A stretch of DNA of 64,000 nt from Diploscapter coronatus (GCA_964036155.1 OZ038423.1:1054001-1118000), one strand, 5' to 3'; positions 44,901 through 57,427 are shown, counted from the first letter of the stretch. The notes: generated from the letters alone by a model not told the origin. Made by a program: numbers and translations.

Positions 44901-47848
44901 AAGTGAAGCGCATTTTTGAAGGTATAGTCGGTGATAAGGCGCCGAAGTGATAATTGATAGTTTAGGCAGGTGCCTATTTCATAAATTCTGCCTGTGATAA
45001 TGATAATTACAGAGCACGAGAGTCGAAAGCGCCAAAAAGTCAGAAAATAGCGTTAAATAGCACTACTTCATCTTATGCAATTTGAAGAAGACATTTCATA
45101 ATCGTCAGAATTTATGAACCAAAAAACTCGCGCGCATTAGTTGGGCTAAGTTTATTGCAGCGCAGGCGATTTTTTATTGAGAGCGCGCAAATATGATCTC
45201 TCGGGAACTTTGCTGATATTGCGCAAGCAGTTTGAGATCGGCAATCGGTCGAAACTCGCGCGGCGCGGTTTGCTTATTGACCGAAAAATTAGCTGGATGG
45301 TTTGGCTTAAGCCAAGAAAATTCTATCAATTCTTCTCTCGAAAGGAAACAAAAACTTTTAAATTGGAAACGCGCGCTTCTTTTTTTATATGCTTGTGTGT
45401 GATGGTGTCTGTGTGTGTGTGGGGCCGTTAGCAATCCAAACAAAGCGCAAGGAAAGGAGCTGCAGCAGCCGAGAGTGTCCTCTTCCTTCAATTTGCAATT
45501 CCCCCGCAAAGGGCTTTTTTGCCCCCCGCCCCTTACTCTTTTGATTCAGCGCGCGGGGCCTAACCCAATCAGCCCCCTTTCAAGAGAAAGTTGAGGTTCC
45601 TCTTTGGAAATTCCCATCGCTAATTAAGGTAATTAGTTTGTTGAATGAATTTAGCGTGAACGCTCTATGATGATTGCAGGCATCGGAAAATTTTGCGTTC
45701 TCATTTTCTTGCGCCAAGCAAAAAAAAAACAAACCGCTCTGGCGCCACCAGCCCACTGACCCTTTTTCCAGCCCAACCATTTTCATTTGCTCAAAACCTA
45801 TCTCATCGAATCTGTTTGCTTGCTTTTCTAATTCTCTAATTGTTCTATTTCATCGTTTGCAAAGCGCCCTCTCCCACTATTTTCAAACTTCGTCTATGCT
45901 CAAATATACACAGAAGGCACGTGGGGTGTGTGGAAGTGGAGCAGTTAAAGGGGCAACTGCAATTCGAAGCCGAAAACTTTCGTGTGAAATGGAAGCGAAA
46001 GAGCCGGCAATTAAACCAACACTTTGAGTTTCAAGCCATTTTGGACGCTTGAAAAGAAATTGTATATTCAATATCTTTTCTGTGATGATAAGGAATGGAG
46101 AGAGAGATATTGCGCCAGAAATCGTTAGCACGTCTGAGATTGGAGGCGAGAGCGAGGGAATAAGAGAGAATCGCTATTGCTGAATGAATAATTAACAACA
46201 AAAATAAATGTTGGTAAGCAATTCGAAGGAGTTGGGGAAAAATAACTCACCTGCCGCTATTTTGCAGCTGCTGGATGTGATCGAGGGATTGAGCGCGACT
46301 GCGAACGTTCCTCACACTCGGTGGGATCTTGGTGCTTGGAAACAGCTTCATGTCCTTCGTGACGATCGGAGCCAACATAGCCTTTTCTGCTGTTTCTGCA
46401 AAACTAATTGAATTTAGAATGTCACTTGAAAAGTCATAAATCAAACGAGTTTTTTCTTTTTCGAATTTCGAATAACACATTTTGCCGTGACCACAATGCG
46501 AATAATAAGGCCCTTTGTAGTTCCCACCCGCTTTTCTCGAAAAATAGCACGAGAAAAGAAAAAAAAGAGGGTGGAAATTACAAAGAGTCAATAATAGTGG
46601 ACTTTGCATCAAACAGAGATGAACAGGTTATCAGTATCAATAGAAAAAGGCAATTTCTCTCTAAAAAATTGAATTGGAACGTCGATAGTAGGAAAATGCG
46701 ATGTGTGAGAGATAAAATATGCGAATTGTCGCATAATCTATACTATCGTGGGACGTAAATACACACAAATCGGATAAGATAAGCAGACCGGGATTATGTA
46801 AAGAAGTTACAAATGCAGGAAGCGATAAGATAGATGATAAATAGAATAGGAGTCTATGCATATATGAAAATAAATATCGAGAGGCTCTGAGCATATTTGA
46901 TGAGCGGCTTAGAAATATGGGAATTATATGGGAGTTTGCCAAATTCCCATGTTTGGAGTGGAACTAGCACGTGTAGACGAAATTCGGCACTACGAAATGA
47001 CGCAATTACCATGAAATAGTAGATCGTAAATTGAAAAGTGGGGAAGAAATGGGAAAGAAGGAGGAACAATTGGGGAGAAAAATATCTCGGCGATCGGAAA
47101 AGTGACGAAGCCTCTCACATACTCCTGCTGTTGCTGCTGCTGAATGCTGAACGAAAACTGAGAATGAGAAGAAAATGTGCATAGAGGGAGGAGAGACGCA
47201 GAGAAAAACACGACAACGCGTGCGTCGAAATCCCGACGCGGCGTGGTCGTGCGAGACGCCGCACGCGAACCTATTGGGAAACTCAGCGACTGCGTCTCGC
47301 GTATAAAGAGCGAAATGCGAAATAGTGAATAGAGCAGAAGAGAGCGGAAAAGCTGAAAAATTCGAGGAAATAGTGCGGGCAGAGAGTAGATGGAGCAAAA
47401 CATCGCTAGAGGCAGCTTGTGCATACCGATGAGGGTCTTTTTTGCAGAGAAAGGGGAAGGCGAAAGCTTCTCAGCGGCCGAGGTTCTAAGGGGCTCATTT
47501 CCTATTAACCAAAACGGGAGGAGGAGGAGGGCGAACAGATAGATGGATAGAGAGGAAACAGCATGCTTTGGGTGGGGACAGCAGAGGTGTGACGCGTTCT
47601 GATATGGAAACATACGAAATTTTTCGGAACATGAGATGAATAGGGGTGGAACGAGGGTGTACGATAAGGGGTGATATTTTGAGAACATTTTGCTGAAATA
47701 CCAGTTTTCAAGTTTCATCCCACCCCAAATGATGATTGCCCCCGATATAAGAGCGTGCTCCATAGTCTGCTCATCAAGCCATTGTGGTATGTGTTTAATG
47801 CCTTGTTCCTCCAGGCCACTTTCAAATGGCGCTCCAAAATACCCCCGT
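41980..47848 (-). CDS. Unrecognised Ser/Pro-rich protein, 5' end uncertain
   Basis: Well-supported exons in order are 47427-47485 (or extended to the TTAATAG acceptor at about 47509), 46251-46395, 42735-42941, 42416-42546 and 41980-42119; their phases agree. A further upstream exon is likely at about 47724-47848, behind the strong acceptor CTCTTTTCCTTTCATCAG, and reads EEQGIKHIPQWLDEQTM in the frame that best joins. The downstream protein includes SVRNVRSRAQSLDHIQQL, a basic KERLKVSL stretch, and a tail with SSSPSPTSSSGGKKGSIIKW. The sequence is Ser-, Pro- and Arg-rich, with many RxxS phosphosite-like positions and no transmembrane segment: the look of a cytoplasmic signalling or cytoskeletal regulator tail. 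I do not recognise the family. Start codon not found. Introns of 3.3 and 1.0 kb contain repeats. Confidence 0.58.
42246..42351. mobile_element. MITE family B, copy 3
   Basis: In the last intron of the Ser/Pro-rich gene. Left CGGCAATTACTACGTGGCGG, right CCATTTATAATTGTCC, with TTTCTTTCAAACTTCATCTC inside. Confidence 0.72.
42942..46250. other. 3.3-kb intron of the Ser/Pro-rich gene
   Basis: Contains a half-copy of the family E hairpin at 43867-43897 (CGCGTATCTAAACATTTATA) and another half near 44851. A GC-richer patch lies at 45180-45560 with a short GT run. No exon of another gene could be supported on either strand. Confidence 0.4.
46512..46587. repeat. Intronic hairpin
   Basis: CCTTTGTAGTTCCCACCCGC and CTTTTCTCG pair with CGAGAAAAG and GGGTGGAAATTACAAAG across a short AAAAATAGCA loop; arms of about 30 bp with a few mismatches. 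Confidence 0.65.
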
Positions 47849-49540
47849 CTGATGAAAGGAAAAGAGGTAAATGTCTAGGAACGCTAATTCACCCTCGCCT
47901 GACACACGAGCCAGTCAATTTCATCTCGAATAAGATAGGGAAACTTCCGCCTCAAGAAAACGTCTCGCGTTGTTGCTCTATTTTCGCGACGATTCCGGGA
48001 ATTAATGAATACGCAATTCGGCGCAATAAGCATAAGAATTTGTTATCGTTTATCATCCATCTCACAGAAAAATTCAATTCAATTCAGTCGCCACTTTTTT
48101 ATTTCGAATGCTCGCGAAATTTCTCGAAAAACCGTCATCACCAGAGTTTCACGAGAAAAATGTGAATGACTCAGGACACGTAAGAATGATTCAATGAAGT
48201 GAAAGGAAACGTCGTCAGAAAAATCGAGGATGTGTTAAATTATATCGTATTATTGGAAATAAGAGAACAGCAGCCAGGTTATAGGTTAGGGAGGCATGAG
48301 TAGAATGAGAAGCTATGAACAAGTACAGCCTCGTCATTTCTAGGTTTTAGAGCAGATCGCATCAAAACAACAATAAAACACCGGGTTGATTTGGTGATGA
48401 TTCGCCTATCAGAGCATCATTACGTCGATGGAATTGTGGCCGCTTGGCTTGGCACGTTTTGTACAATGGGTCGGCGAGGCCGGAAGAAAAGGCTTCGGCA
48501 GAGGGGGGTGATTTCACTCAGCTGCTCGCTCATTCATTTTTCACCTCCTAACCCTTGTCAGTGAGGGGTTTTTCGCAGTTTAAACGACAACAGCAGTCTC
48601 ACTGGCGATGAACCAACGCAATCAGTCTTTCGAAGGTCGGCGGCGGCAGGCGAAAGAGACGAAAAACGCGATCAAGATGAGTGGCAGCATGAAACAACAC
48701 GCAAGAGGCTTCCCCGGATGTGATCGAGCAAAAATCGACGAAGTATGATAAAATCGCCACTTCTTTGGCAGTTTCTGTCTAGAAATAATGGTCTTTATAC
48801 TGTGGTCTCTGCATTGCACAATAGCCATATACTTGAGTGAGAGATGATGCAATCGTTGATTGTTTTATCAGTAAAATGACGCCGAATGATGTCAAGACAA
48901 TAGAAATCTAAAGTGATAGTAGTTTTGTCGAGCTTGTCTGTTTATTTGTTTTAGCTTAGATCTCTATAGTGACTGAAAAGTCATTTTTCTGAGAATCTCA
49001 AGTAACTTTGGAAAGTTAGAAGGGAACCATAACGCGATGCAACATGTAGCGATATGAAATTAGCGAGTTATCCTGGCAACCTGGAAACCGAGACATTGAG
49101 AAATAGTGTAGGAAAAGAAAGCCTATCATCCCCCATACCCTACCTTAACTCTATACTACTTCGCGCTGTCTCGTGTTTCGTGGTCTCGCGTAGTTTCCAA
49201 ATAACCGTTTTGTGTATTGGAAGTGAGTCCAAATAAGAACAGAATGGTCAGAGAAGTTTGGAAAAGTCTGTCAAGGAACGAGAAAAGAATCGCTGATTTT
49301 ATCCATACCAGCTAGATACTACGCTGACTGCAATACAAGTTTAATCGTTTTATCATTGGAGAATGGAAATTTCGCCATTTCATGCTAAAATTCAGATATT
49401 TTGCTTCAAATGGTCATTTTTCCTTGATATATTGACACATAGGCTTTTGCGATGAGTCGGCCGTTCAATCGCACCCTTGGTCCACTTTTCCTATATAAGG
49501 AATCGTCATTTTTCTTGCCAGAAATCAGCCATCATTTCAA
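47849..49540. other. Intergenic region between divergent genes
   Basis: No exon supported except that missing 5' exons of the minus-strand Ser/Pro-rich gene may lie here. A short plus-strand frame at 48608 begins ATGAACCAACGC and is rich in Arg, Lys and Gln but has no partner exon. A family A element sits at 49075-49206. The right edge, TTTTTCTTGCCAG at about 49521, looks like the splice acceptor for the plus-strand gene at 49541. Confidence 0.4.
49075..49206. mobile_element. MITE family A, copy 6
   Basis: Left GGCAACCTGGAAACCGAG, right GTAGTTTCCAAATAACC. The interior contains AGAAATAGTGTAGG and GAAAGCCTATCATCCCCCAT. No clear target duplication. Confidence 0.78.
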
Positions 49541-51830
49541 ATGTACAAATATTTCAAATTTGTTAAATTGTTGCTATTTATGAAACTACTTCAAATCAAG
49601 GCAGCTTACAATGAAAAATCTGCGTATGGTAAGCAAATCATAGAAAGGCAATTACTATATGGCGGAATATGTGTGTACTTTTTCCACACTATTTCTTTCA
49701 AGTTTCATTTTCTCGTTTATCTCGAACTATACGGCTCCGTCATTCAATAATTGTCTCATAGAAAAGTTGAGGATTTAGGATTTTCAGAGATTTTCTATCG
49801 GAAAGAATTCGACTACTCGACATTTCTGGAGAAATTTAATTATACTACCCCGAAGATTATCCCGTTCCAGGACACTTCAAACGATAGCTACTTCAAGATC
49901 GGAACGTGGGTTTTTATTTACTCGCATATTTGCTGGATTACTTGAACTTTTCTTGCTCTTACAAATACGTTCTTTTGTGGGTGGATTGTTGACAAATTGT
50001 ATTAGTTTTTGCTTGCTTGCAGAATTTCGAAAGAGACCCTGGAAAACTACACGGCGATAAACATGCAGGAGGTCCTTGGCACGCTGAAGAACAAACCCTG
50101 GCTACCTCTGCAGCAGATCAAAGAAGAAATCGCGAATTGTTTATTCGTCAAGTACGGATCCGTATCCGACCATGATTTCAAGGTTCAAAAATCGAAATGT
50201 GGAAAGAAACCATTTTGAAATTAAGTACGACAAAGGCCTGTATGGCTGGATGAATATCATGAAGTTTTCCTGCGCCCAGGTTCGCACTGACCTGTGGATC
50301 TTCGGAATGGCATTCTACCGAACGCGCTTCAGATTGAAGCAGGTCTATCTGAAGAGACAGAACAAGTAAACTTGGTAAAGTGCGAAATCTTGATTGATAT
50401 TTCAAAGATATTGGGCCACGACAGGACGAGCGATCGTCACCAGAGACGCCCAGAGAATCATCGACGATTTCGTCGTTCAATTTTGTGATTCTGCAGATAC
50501 GGCGCTGGATATTGAAATTGAGAACGAGAGGACGACGCCCAGACCGAAAGAGAGGAACGTCAAGGAGAAAGGTCGACTGGAAAATATAAGATCACTGTAA
50601 AATAAGTTCGTTTAACCGCCGCTCATTGCAAAATGTCGGCCTTTTGCACTAGTTACCTTCGAGTTACTTTTACTCTTTTGTAAAAATTACCCTTTCCCAT
50701 ACTATTTTTCAAAAAAGGGATGGCTTTTACAAAAGAATAAAAGTAATTTGGGGACAACTAGTGCAAGAGGCTCAAAATTTCTTCCAGTTTATTTAAAAAA
50801 AAGAAAAAAGTTCCGCTTTTAAACGATCGAAGTACACAAAAAGCAAAAATCGAACAGCGTCATTAAATTCGAAATTTCCAGGCCCATTCGCGAAGCTTAC
50901 CGACATCGCCTACAAGGAGATACGAGCGCTGGTCGGACCGATGCTCAACCACACCCCTTCCAGCGATAGCCGAGTCCACACGTACAACACACTGGCTGTT
51001 CCGGTACGAGCTCGAAACATCTTTCCGAAAGCCATTTTTTCCAGATCAGGACAAGGGTGATGATCACCCAACCTGACAAAGTCGGACTTCTGCTGGAGGC
51101 AATTTCCATCGAACTCCACGACGATGCTATGGTTGAATTGGACAACTGCGAGAAAACAACGTGCAGATACGAGAAAATGGTGCGAGAATGAGAAATTTGC
51201 TCAAATCGAAAATGTGAGTGAATGAACTTAGACAAACGACAGCTACAACTACAACGCGAAGACCGAGACACACAACTATTCAAAGGAGAGAGCGATAATT
51301 CACAAAATGAAGCCGACAGAGACGCTGATTTTCTACCAGACTTCAAAGCCGTACTTCACGTTTGACACAATGAAGCGGAAAACTGCGCATGGAATTATGT
51401 AAAAATTATAGCAAAAATCATATATGGGAGGACGATCGTCAGAAATCCTTTGCGAGACTTATACCTAATATATCTTCTTTGCCAATTCTCTTCTTTCCTT
51501 CTATTATGCAACAATTTCATTATTGCTACGTGGTGTCATAGGAAACTTGGCTTGAGCGATCAACTCCATATAATTTATCTTCGTCGATGGATAGTCCTCT
51601 CTAAATCTGAGAGTAAAAAACAAACAAACAAACAATTATTTTTGAAATTCAGCGACTTGAAACAGCAATTGGATGAAAACGCGCAGAAGAACTGGTACGA
51701 TTTGGTTCACCAACAGTTTGCCTTGGCCGCTCATACACAGTATCAAACCTTCCTTCCAGAAATTGAGCTAGGCGGGGGTGGAACTGAATTGAATGTTGAA
51801 GATTTTGATGTTCTTCTTGAGACTGAATAA
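49541..51830 (+). CDS. Secreted protein of unknown family
   Basis: Nine plus-strand exons in consistent phase give 423 residues: 49541-49628, 49788-49905, 50023-50182, 50226-50365, 50408-50571, 50882-51003, 51045-51179, 51232-51398, 51653-51830. The first 22 residues (MYKYFKFVKLLLFMKLLQIKA) look like a cleavable signal peptide. The remainder is soluble and mixed alpha/beta in character, with few cysteines: NCLF, FSCAQ, QFCDS and a close pair DNCEKTTCR. Potential N-glycosylation sites include NYT, NHT and NDS. The C-terminal 60 residues are acidic and end in LLETE. I recognise no domain. The donor of exon 5 (GTCGAC) is weak and the least certain junction. Introns 3 and 4 end in AAG rather than CAG. 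Intron 1 holds a family B element and intron 5 a hairpin. An AATAAA overlaps the stop codon. A 3' splice signal precedes the ATG by about 20 bases. Confidence 0.75.
49647..49757. mobile_element. MITE family B, copy 4
   Basis: In intron 1 of the secreted-protein gene. Left AGGCAATTACTATATGGCGG, right CATTCAATAATTGTC, with TTTCTTTCAAGTTTCATTTT inside. Confidence 0.75.
50642..50769. mobile_element. Hairpin element, family H (single copy)
   Basis: In intron 5 of the secreted-protein gene. TTTTGCACTAGTTACC and ACTTTTACTCTTTTGTAAAA pair with TTTTACAAAAGAATAAAAGT and GGGGACAACTAGTGCAAGAG. No other copy seen in the window. Confidence 0.7.
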
Positions 51831-52442
51831 ATTTTAGATATTTTTAAATCTCAAGCTGAATTTGGTATTATGAACATATGAGAGATAAAGATTCAATTTT
51901 CCCGGACCCTAAAATCAAAGTCAAAGATAAAGTTTAAAAAAATTTATTCACAAAATCAAAGTCTCCAAAACCCTCGAAAACAAAGACAAAGCGTTGTCCA
52001 GGACCTGCTGGAGACATGGTACTTGTTAATTCAAGGACATGCATAAATCCTAAGGTGATTCTTCAGTTTTTCTAGATCTATATTTAGAAAAAAAATCTTC
52101 TATTTAGTAGATTCGTTCTGCTCCACGTTGAATGCAGCAATTTGGTCGTCTTCTTCTTCTAACTTTTTGTGTCTTCTCTTTTGAAGGTCTTCTTTCGGTC
52201 CGTCTGCTCTCCTATGAGAGTCAGCGGCCAGATTTGTCGGCCTGTCATTCCTCCTATAAGGATCCACGGCTCATCCATTTTTTCAATCCATCTAATCAGA
52301 TTGACAAACTCTAACCTGATTGGATTGTCACCTAAAATATGCTAATTATTTAAACCTTCAATATTTCAAGAGAAATTTAAGAAATTGGGTACAGTGGTTA
52401 CAGTATAACATGTGAGATAGCATAGAAAGAGATTCTTCCCTA

Positions 52443-52814
52443 TTAAAATCAGACTTGGGACTTTCCACCGCAAACATCCCTTATGCGCAGACTTGAAAAT
52501 TTTAGTCCAACCCAATCAGATTCGGATTTGAAAAATGAAAAATAAAGAAAGTCGATATGCAATAAGTGTTCGTTACTAACGCGTTTTCGCGTAGTTTCTT
52601 AGTTCGATATTTCATCACTACTTTTTCTAGATTTTTCCTAATTTTTGATCAAACTTGGAGCTTTTAGCCCGATCGGATTTTTCGATCCGACCTCCAAGTC
52701 TGCTTATGCGGTGAATTATTCCAGTCAACTTTTTTGAATTAGTATCCCTCAATAATGGGACGAGAGATAATGACGAATTTTTGTGGTAGAAAAGTCTCAA
52801 GTCTGATTAAAATC
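52443..52814. mobile_element. Inverted-repeat element, family K (single copy)
   Basis: Left end TTAAAATCAGACTTGGGACT pairs with right end AGTCTCAAGTCTGATTAAAA. An inner GCGCAGACTTG and CAAGTCTGCTTATGCGG also pair. About 370 bp, no ORF. Confidence 0.6.
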
Positions 52815-54406
52815 TAAAAAAAATAGCATCCAACGATGTAATGATCCTTAAAAACTTATGTTTTAAATAACTCACCCTCTCGAGGTCCAATTTCACGATT
52901 GGATTGAACCCTCTCATAAGGGTTCACCCAACTTTTCTCCTCGAATTGTCCTCACTCAGGTCTTATCACCCACCCCACTCATATCCTAAAATGGTCGAAT
53001 TTCAAAAATGAGGAAAATTTCTAAACTTACCCCTATCCACAAATAACCTCATCCTAAATCATTCATCATATGATGAACAGCCTTCCATTTTCGCCTAATA
53101 ACTTTCTTCCACTTTTATAATTAGCTTCTTCTTTAGAGAACGTCATTCATCATCCATTTATTAGACTTCTAGCATTCTTCTAATAAGCTTCGTCCATCTA
53201 TATAGAGAATAGTCCTCACATCTTTATCGTGCTTCTTAGATGAAGCTCGAATAATCCATATTTGGAAATAGAAGAATTCGATCGATTATCAGATCCAAAA
53301 CATATTAGGACTAATTCCTTAACTGAGTGGGTGTCGAAAAAGGAAGATGGAATGAATGGGCGAATTGTGCTGTTGGCATAGAGATGCAGAACAGAACGAT
53401 CGATATGTTAGGGACTATTGAGTATGCAGAGACAGCAGACACGCAAAGAGGAGTGAGGGGTGGTTGTTTCGAAAGTGGACGTATACACACTGATTGGTGC
53501 TGAGGAATCATACAGAAAAATCGATATATACTGATTCATTCAAATATATTTTATGTAGATAAGAAATCAACTATTAAAGAAATGCATATGATAATTAGTG
53601 CACATAAAACTGCCATGACAACCAAATGCAATGCACATATATTGAACATTTGCATGTGTTGCATTCCTATTCCCCATTCTCCACAAAATGATCTTTCATT
53701 ATTTATTACTTCTCCTGTCGACGCCAATAAAGGCTGGAAAAACAATCACTCCGTCTATGAATTGACACAAATCAAGAAACACAAATACACAGTTGAGAGT
53801 TGGAAAATCCGGCCCTTTTATTACAGTTCTTGTGAACGCCTGTTGAGGAAACCGTAAATATACAATCGTTAGTGTTGAGATGGTTGATTGCTTGAACGCT
53901 GTGAGTTCGTTAGAAAGCTCTTTATTGGATAAATCACAATAAGAATGCTAAAAGGAACCACGAAGATAAATCGAGGTGCTTTATATACTGGCAGTCATGC
54001 CACGGAAGGGGATGATAAGATGCATTCTAGAAACGCCAGGTAAGGCTTAATTGTCAAAGACAGGAATGTCATAAACCTGTCAAGTCTGGGGCCTACTTGG
54101 GATCAATTGTTAGAGATCATAATGTAAAAGATCGCACAGACTGCGATAGTTAGCATTGATGCTGCTGACGAACAATATTATGTTTTGAATACGTTCAACA
54201 ACTGTTCACAAGGAATCGATTAACTATTTTTGCTATATATTTTAAATTTCACTGATGGATTGAAATTGCTATAAAATAAATATTGGATTTGGTTACAGAA
54301 CTTTTAAATAAAATATTTTAAAGAGTATTTATTTCAGCCACAATTATCCCTCATCACCTTTGGATGTCTTCGAGAGTTGCCTGTATCATGTGCATCGAAT
54401 TATTAT

Positions 54407-54467
54407 TGATTGAAAGAGAGAACACGTCGATATTCAAAAATTACACTATTTGTCTCGTTTTTCCTAG
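54407..54467. mobile_element. Truncated MITE family C, copy 3
   Basis: One end only: TTGATTGAAAGAGAGAACAC then GTCGATATTCAAAAATTACA, followed by CTATTTGTCTCGTTT and then unrelated sequence. Confidence 0.65.
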
Positions 54468-57284
54468 GTCTGAAAATAATCCAAATCAAGCGTGTTTGTT
54501 CTGTGAGAGTGGAAGTGATCAGGGGGTGAGAAAAGAAATTTCCGATCAACGTTCTGCTTGCATCCGATCCTTGGGTTGTCCGAGGTTGACGACGGCCAAA
54601 AGGGTCGAAATAAACCAACGAACGAAAGTGCCACGAATCCAAGGCTTTCGTGCTCGACTTTAATAAATTTATTGTTTTACAAAGATTTTTGCAACTGCTA
54701 CACGGGTGCTACTCGCCTCGTGTTATCGAATATCTGTGATAAGTTCAACTCGGAATGACGTAAACGACAAACCACAGCCTGCTGGGCATTTCGCGGGGGC
54801 CGGATTCTGACGAACGCGGCGAAAATCGCTGGAATTTTGGACGAAAATAACTTGTTCAGAGCAAAATTTGTTTACACTTGCAATTCGATATTTTATCAGA
54901 GATTTTCGAAAGTTGAACCTTTATCGTCTCTTATCATTTTTATTTGAAGTATATCTCATTCTTATCATCAGCGATCAAAGTCAAATATTGAGAAAGATGA
55001 GATGAATGAAATTCTTTTCTCACGAAGAAATGATAGACTACGAAATTTGTCGTATATTTAATTGTAATAAGTTCGAAATTTCACAGAGCGACTAATGCTA
55101 TTTTCACGTGTACATATTGCGAATAAGACATTTTCCAATTGATTCAGCTTCAATTTCAGCGCTTTTAGCATTGGTCTGACTTGGCGTATATTGTCAGCAT
55201 TTTCTATGCTTCTAAATGCAGCATTGCTCATATTTATCATCAAATTCGATGAACTTCGCAAATATTCGAAAATATATTGCTCCTCAATTTCAATTGCATT
55301 AAGTTCGAGTTCAAGGTTCAATATCTAAATATAATATTGTTCATATCTATTTGCAATTTTACAGAACATTGAAATTTTAACATCAAATTTTAGCATCGAA
55401 TTTCAGCATATAATTTAGAATATGACTATGATTTCGCAGGGAATAAAACTTCAATATCCTTAGGAGTTTTTTTAGCATATTTTGCATATGTCATTTCAAA
55501 TTTTAAAGTACGTTGGATTTCAAATCACAATTTAGCTCCAAATTTCAGTGTCAAAAATGAGAAATGACCACATTTTCTAAAAAAATCAAATTGAATGGCA
55601 GAAATTGTCGATTTTCTTCGAGTTCTGTTGGTGCAAAGCTGTATGTTTACTTTCTATTTTTCCCGCATCTCTCTCGGCATTTCTGCATCTTTTTCGTTCT
55701 GAAACGAGAGAAAGTACTCGAATTGATTCGAGGCGGCGAGAGATCGTTGAAAAGAAGGAGAGGGCAAAAGAAATATGCGTACGGAGAAAAAGAGCGCGGT
55801 CGAATGCAATGCCGCCTAAAACCGCTAGACATAAGACACTTTTTTATTTTATATACTCTACAAACGTTATTATCTTTGAACAAATTCTGTCAAAAAATAG
55901 CTTAATTTTCATATATCTTTTTCGTAATATGTAATTTTTTAGATATGTTTAAATTTTCCATCATTTTATATGACTTTTTATATTCTACAACAACTTGTCA
56001 ACTCTCAATTAATAAACTGCCCAAGATTTATGCTAGTTTTTCATACACCCTCTTCACAATATGGCAATTTAATGACATTTTTCAATTTCTGTTTTATTAA
56101 ATTTTAATTTTCAAAACATAATTATTTTTCTGAGATGTTCTAAAATTTAAACATTTTGACTCATGATATCCAAAATCCACTCCGACCAGCAGCAATATCT
56201 ATTTACTATATGATGACTAGAATCTCCTCGCTAAAACATAATAACGACAAAAAAATTCAATATGATATTTTGAAAATTTATCGACTACTTACCCCCATTT
56301 CGTCCTTAGGAAAGATGTTATCACTAAATGGCGAGAAAGAGTTAGAGCGGGGGGAGGAGTATTATTGAGCGAAAGTGTTATATCTGCAGTCATATTACGC
56401 GCCTATGTATATACGACTTTTACTTTTAGCACTTTTAGCATTAGGGCAGCTTTTAGCGCCGGAGCGTGATATTATATTTATCTTCCGAGTGGGCAGACAG
56501 ACATTACATTTTAAATGTCGACAGGGAATACATGATATAAACTATGCTCGCAAAAACTTTCAACCATTGATATTTTTGATTTTATATGCGTATTTTTATC
56601 GCCAAGATTCCTTTGAAATCTGAGAATTTCGGCTTTTCGTCTGGAGTATGATTTTTCTCTTTCAATAATACTCGGCGTCCCTTCCCATCTTCTTTTTTTA
56701 GTTTTGCAAACGTCTCCAAATTTGTTGATTAACCAGCAATATTTGCAAGTTGCGTGTTTTTATCTTATATTTTCTATTTAAATTTCAAAATTTTCATTCT
56801 ATCTATTGAGCGAGTTGTTTGAGGTCTCAAAACTTAACCTTGAACTTTCTCTTTTGCCTAGGTGCCTAAAACGTTATGAAATTGAGAGTTACCTTGTCTC
56901 GGTAGTTAACTTTGACTTTAACCGACTCTATTTCGAAATTTTGGGTTTTCAATTCGACAGAAATTCTTTTAAATTTGAAGAATACTTGAGGTCTCAACGT
57001 AGTTCGATTAAACTAGCCGGACTATCGGAATTTGTTACTCGAAAATGTGCGATTCATTATCATCCGGTGTGTTTTCCTTGTCGTCACTTTTAATTTCAGA
57101 TTTATAATGCATTAATATTAGCACGTTCGTCCTTATGCACGATACTGCGTGGCTTTACTCTGTCATACTTCTCTGCGTCTCTGTCACCATCTCAGTCTAT
57201 ATTCATACATGTCTAACTTTATCCCGAGTCTTCGATATCTTATTATAACTAACAATACGTGGATTTTCACTTAATGTTATATAT

Positions 57285-57427
57285 AGTTGATTGAGAGAGA
57301 ACGCGTCGATATCCAAAAATTACGCTATTCGCCCCGTTTCTCTTCTACGCGACTCACTCTATTTCGCTCCACATTCGAATTCTTATTTCTGCATGAATAT
57401 ATCGACTTTCTCGCCAATTAGCGATAA
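57285..57427. mobile_element. MITE family C, copy 4
   Basis: Left GTTGATTGAGAGAGAACGCG, right TCGACTTTCTCGCCAATTAG, with CGCGACTCACTCTATTTCGC inside. It lies about 130 bp upstream of the proposed transporter start. Confidence 0.78.

Noticed and set aside
46990..47763. 257-codon minus-strand open frame, longest in the window
   Set aside because: Mostly Phe, Ser, Leu and Pro from pyrimidine-rich intronic DNA. It reads through splice signals of the better-supported Ser/Pro-rich gene, and only short parts could be exonic.
52132..52314. 60-codon plus-strand frame with a signal-peptide-like start
   Set aside because: Isolated, no partner exon, and lies among inverted repeats; a hydrophobic start alone is weak evidence.
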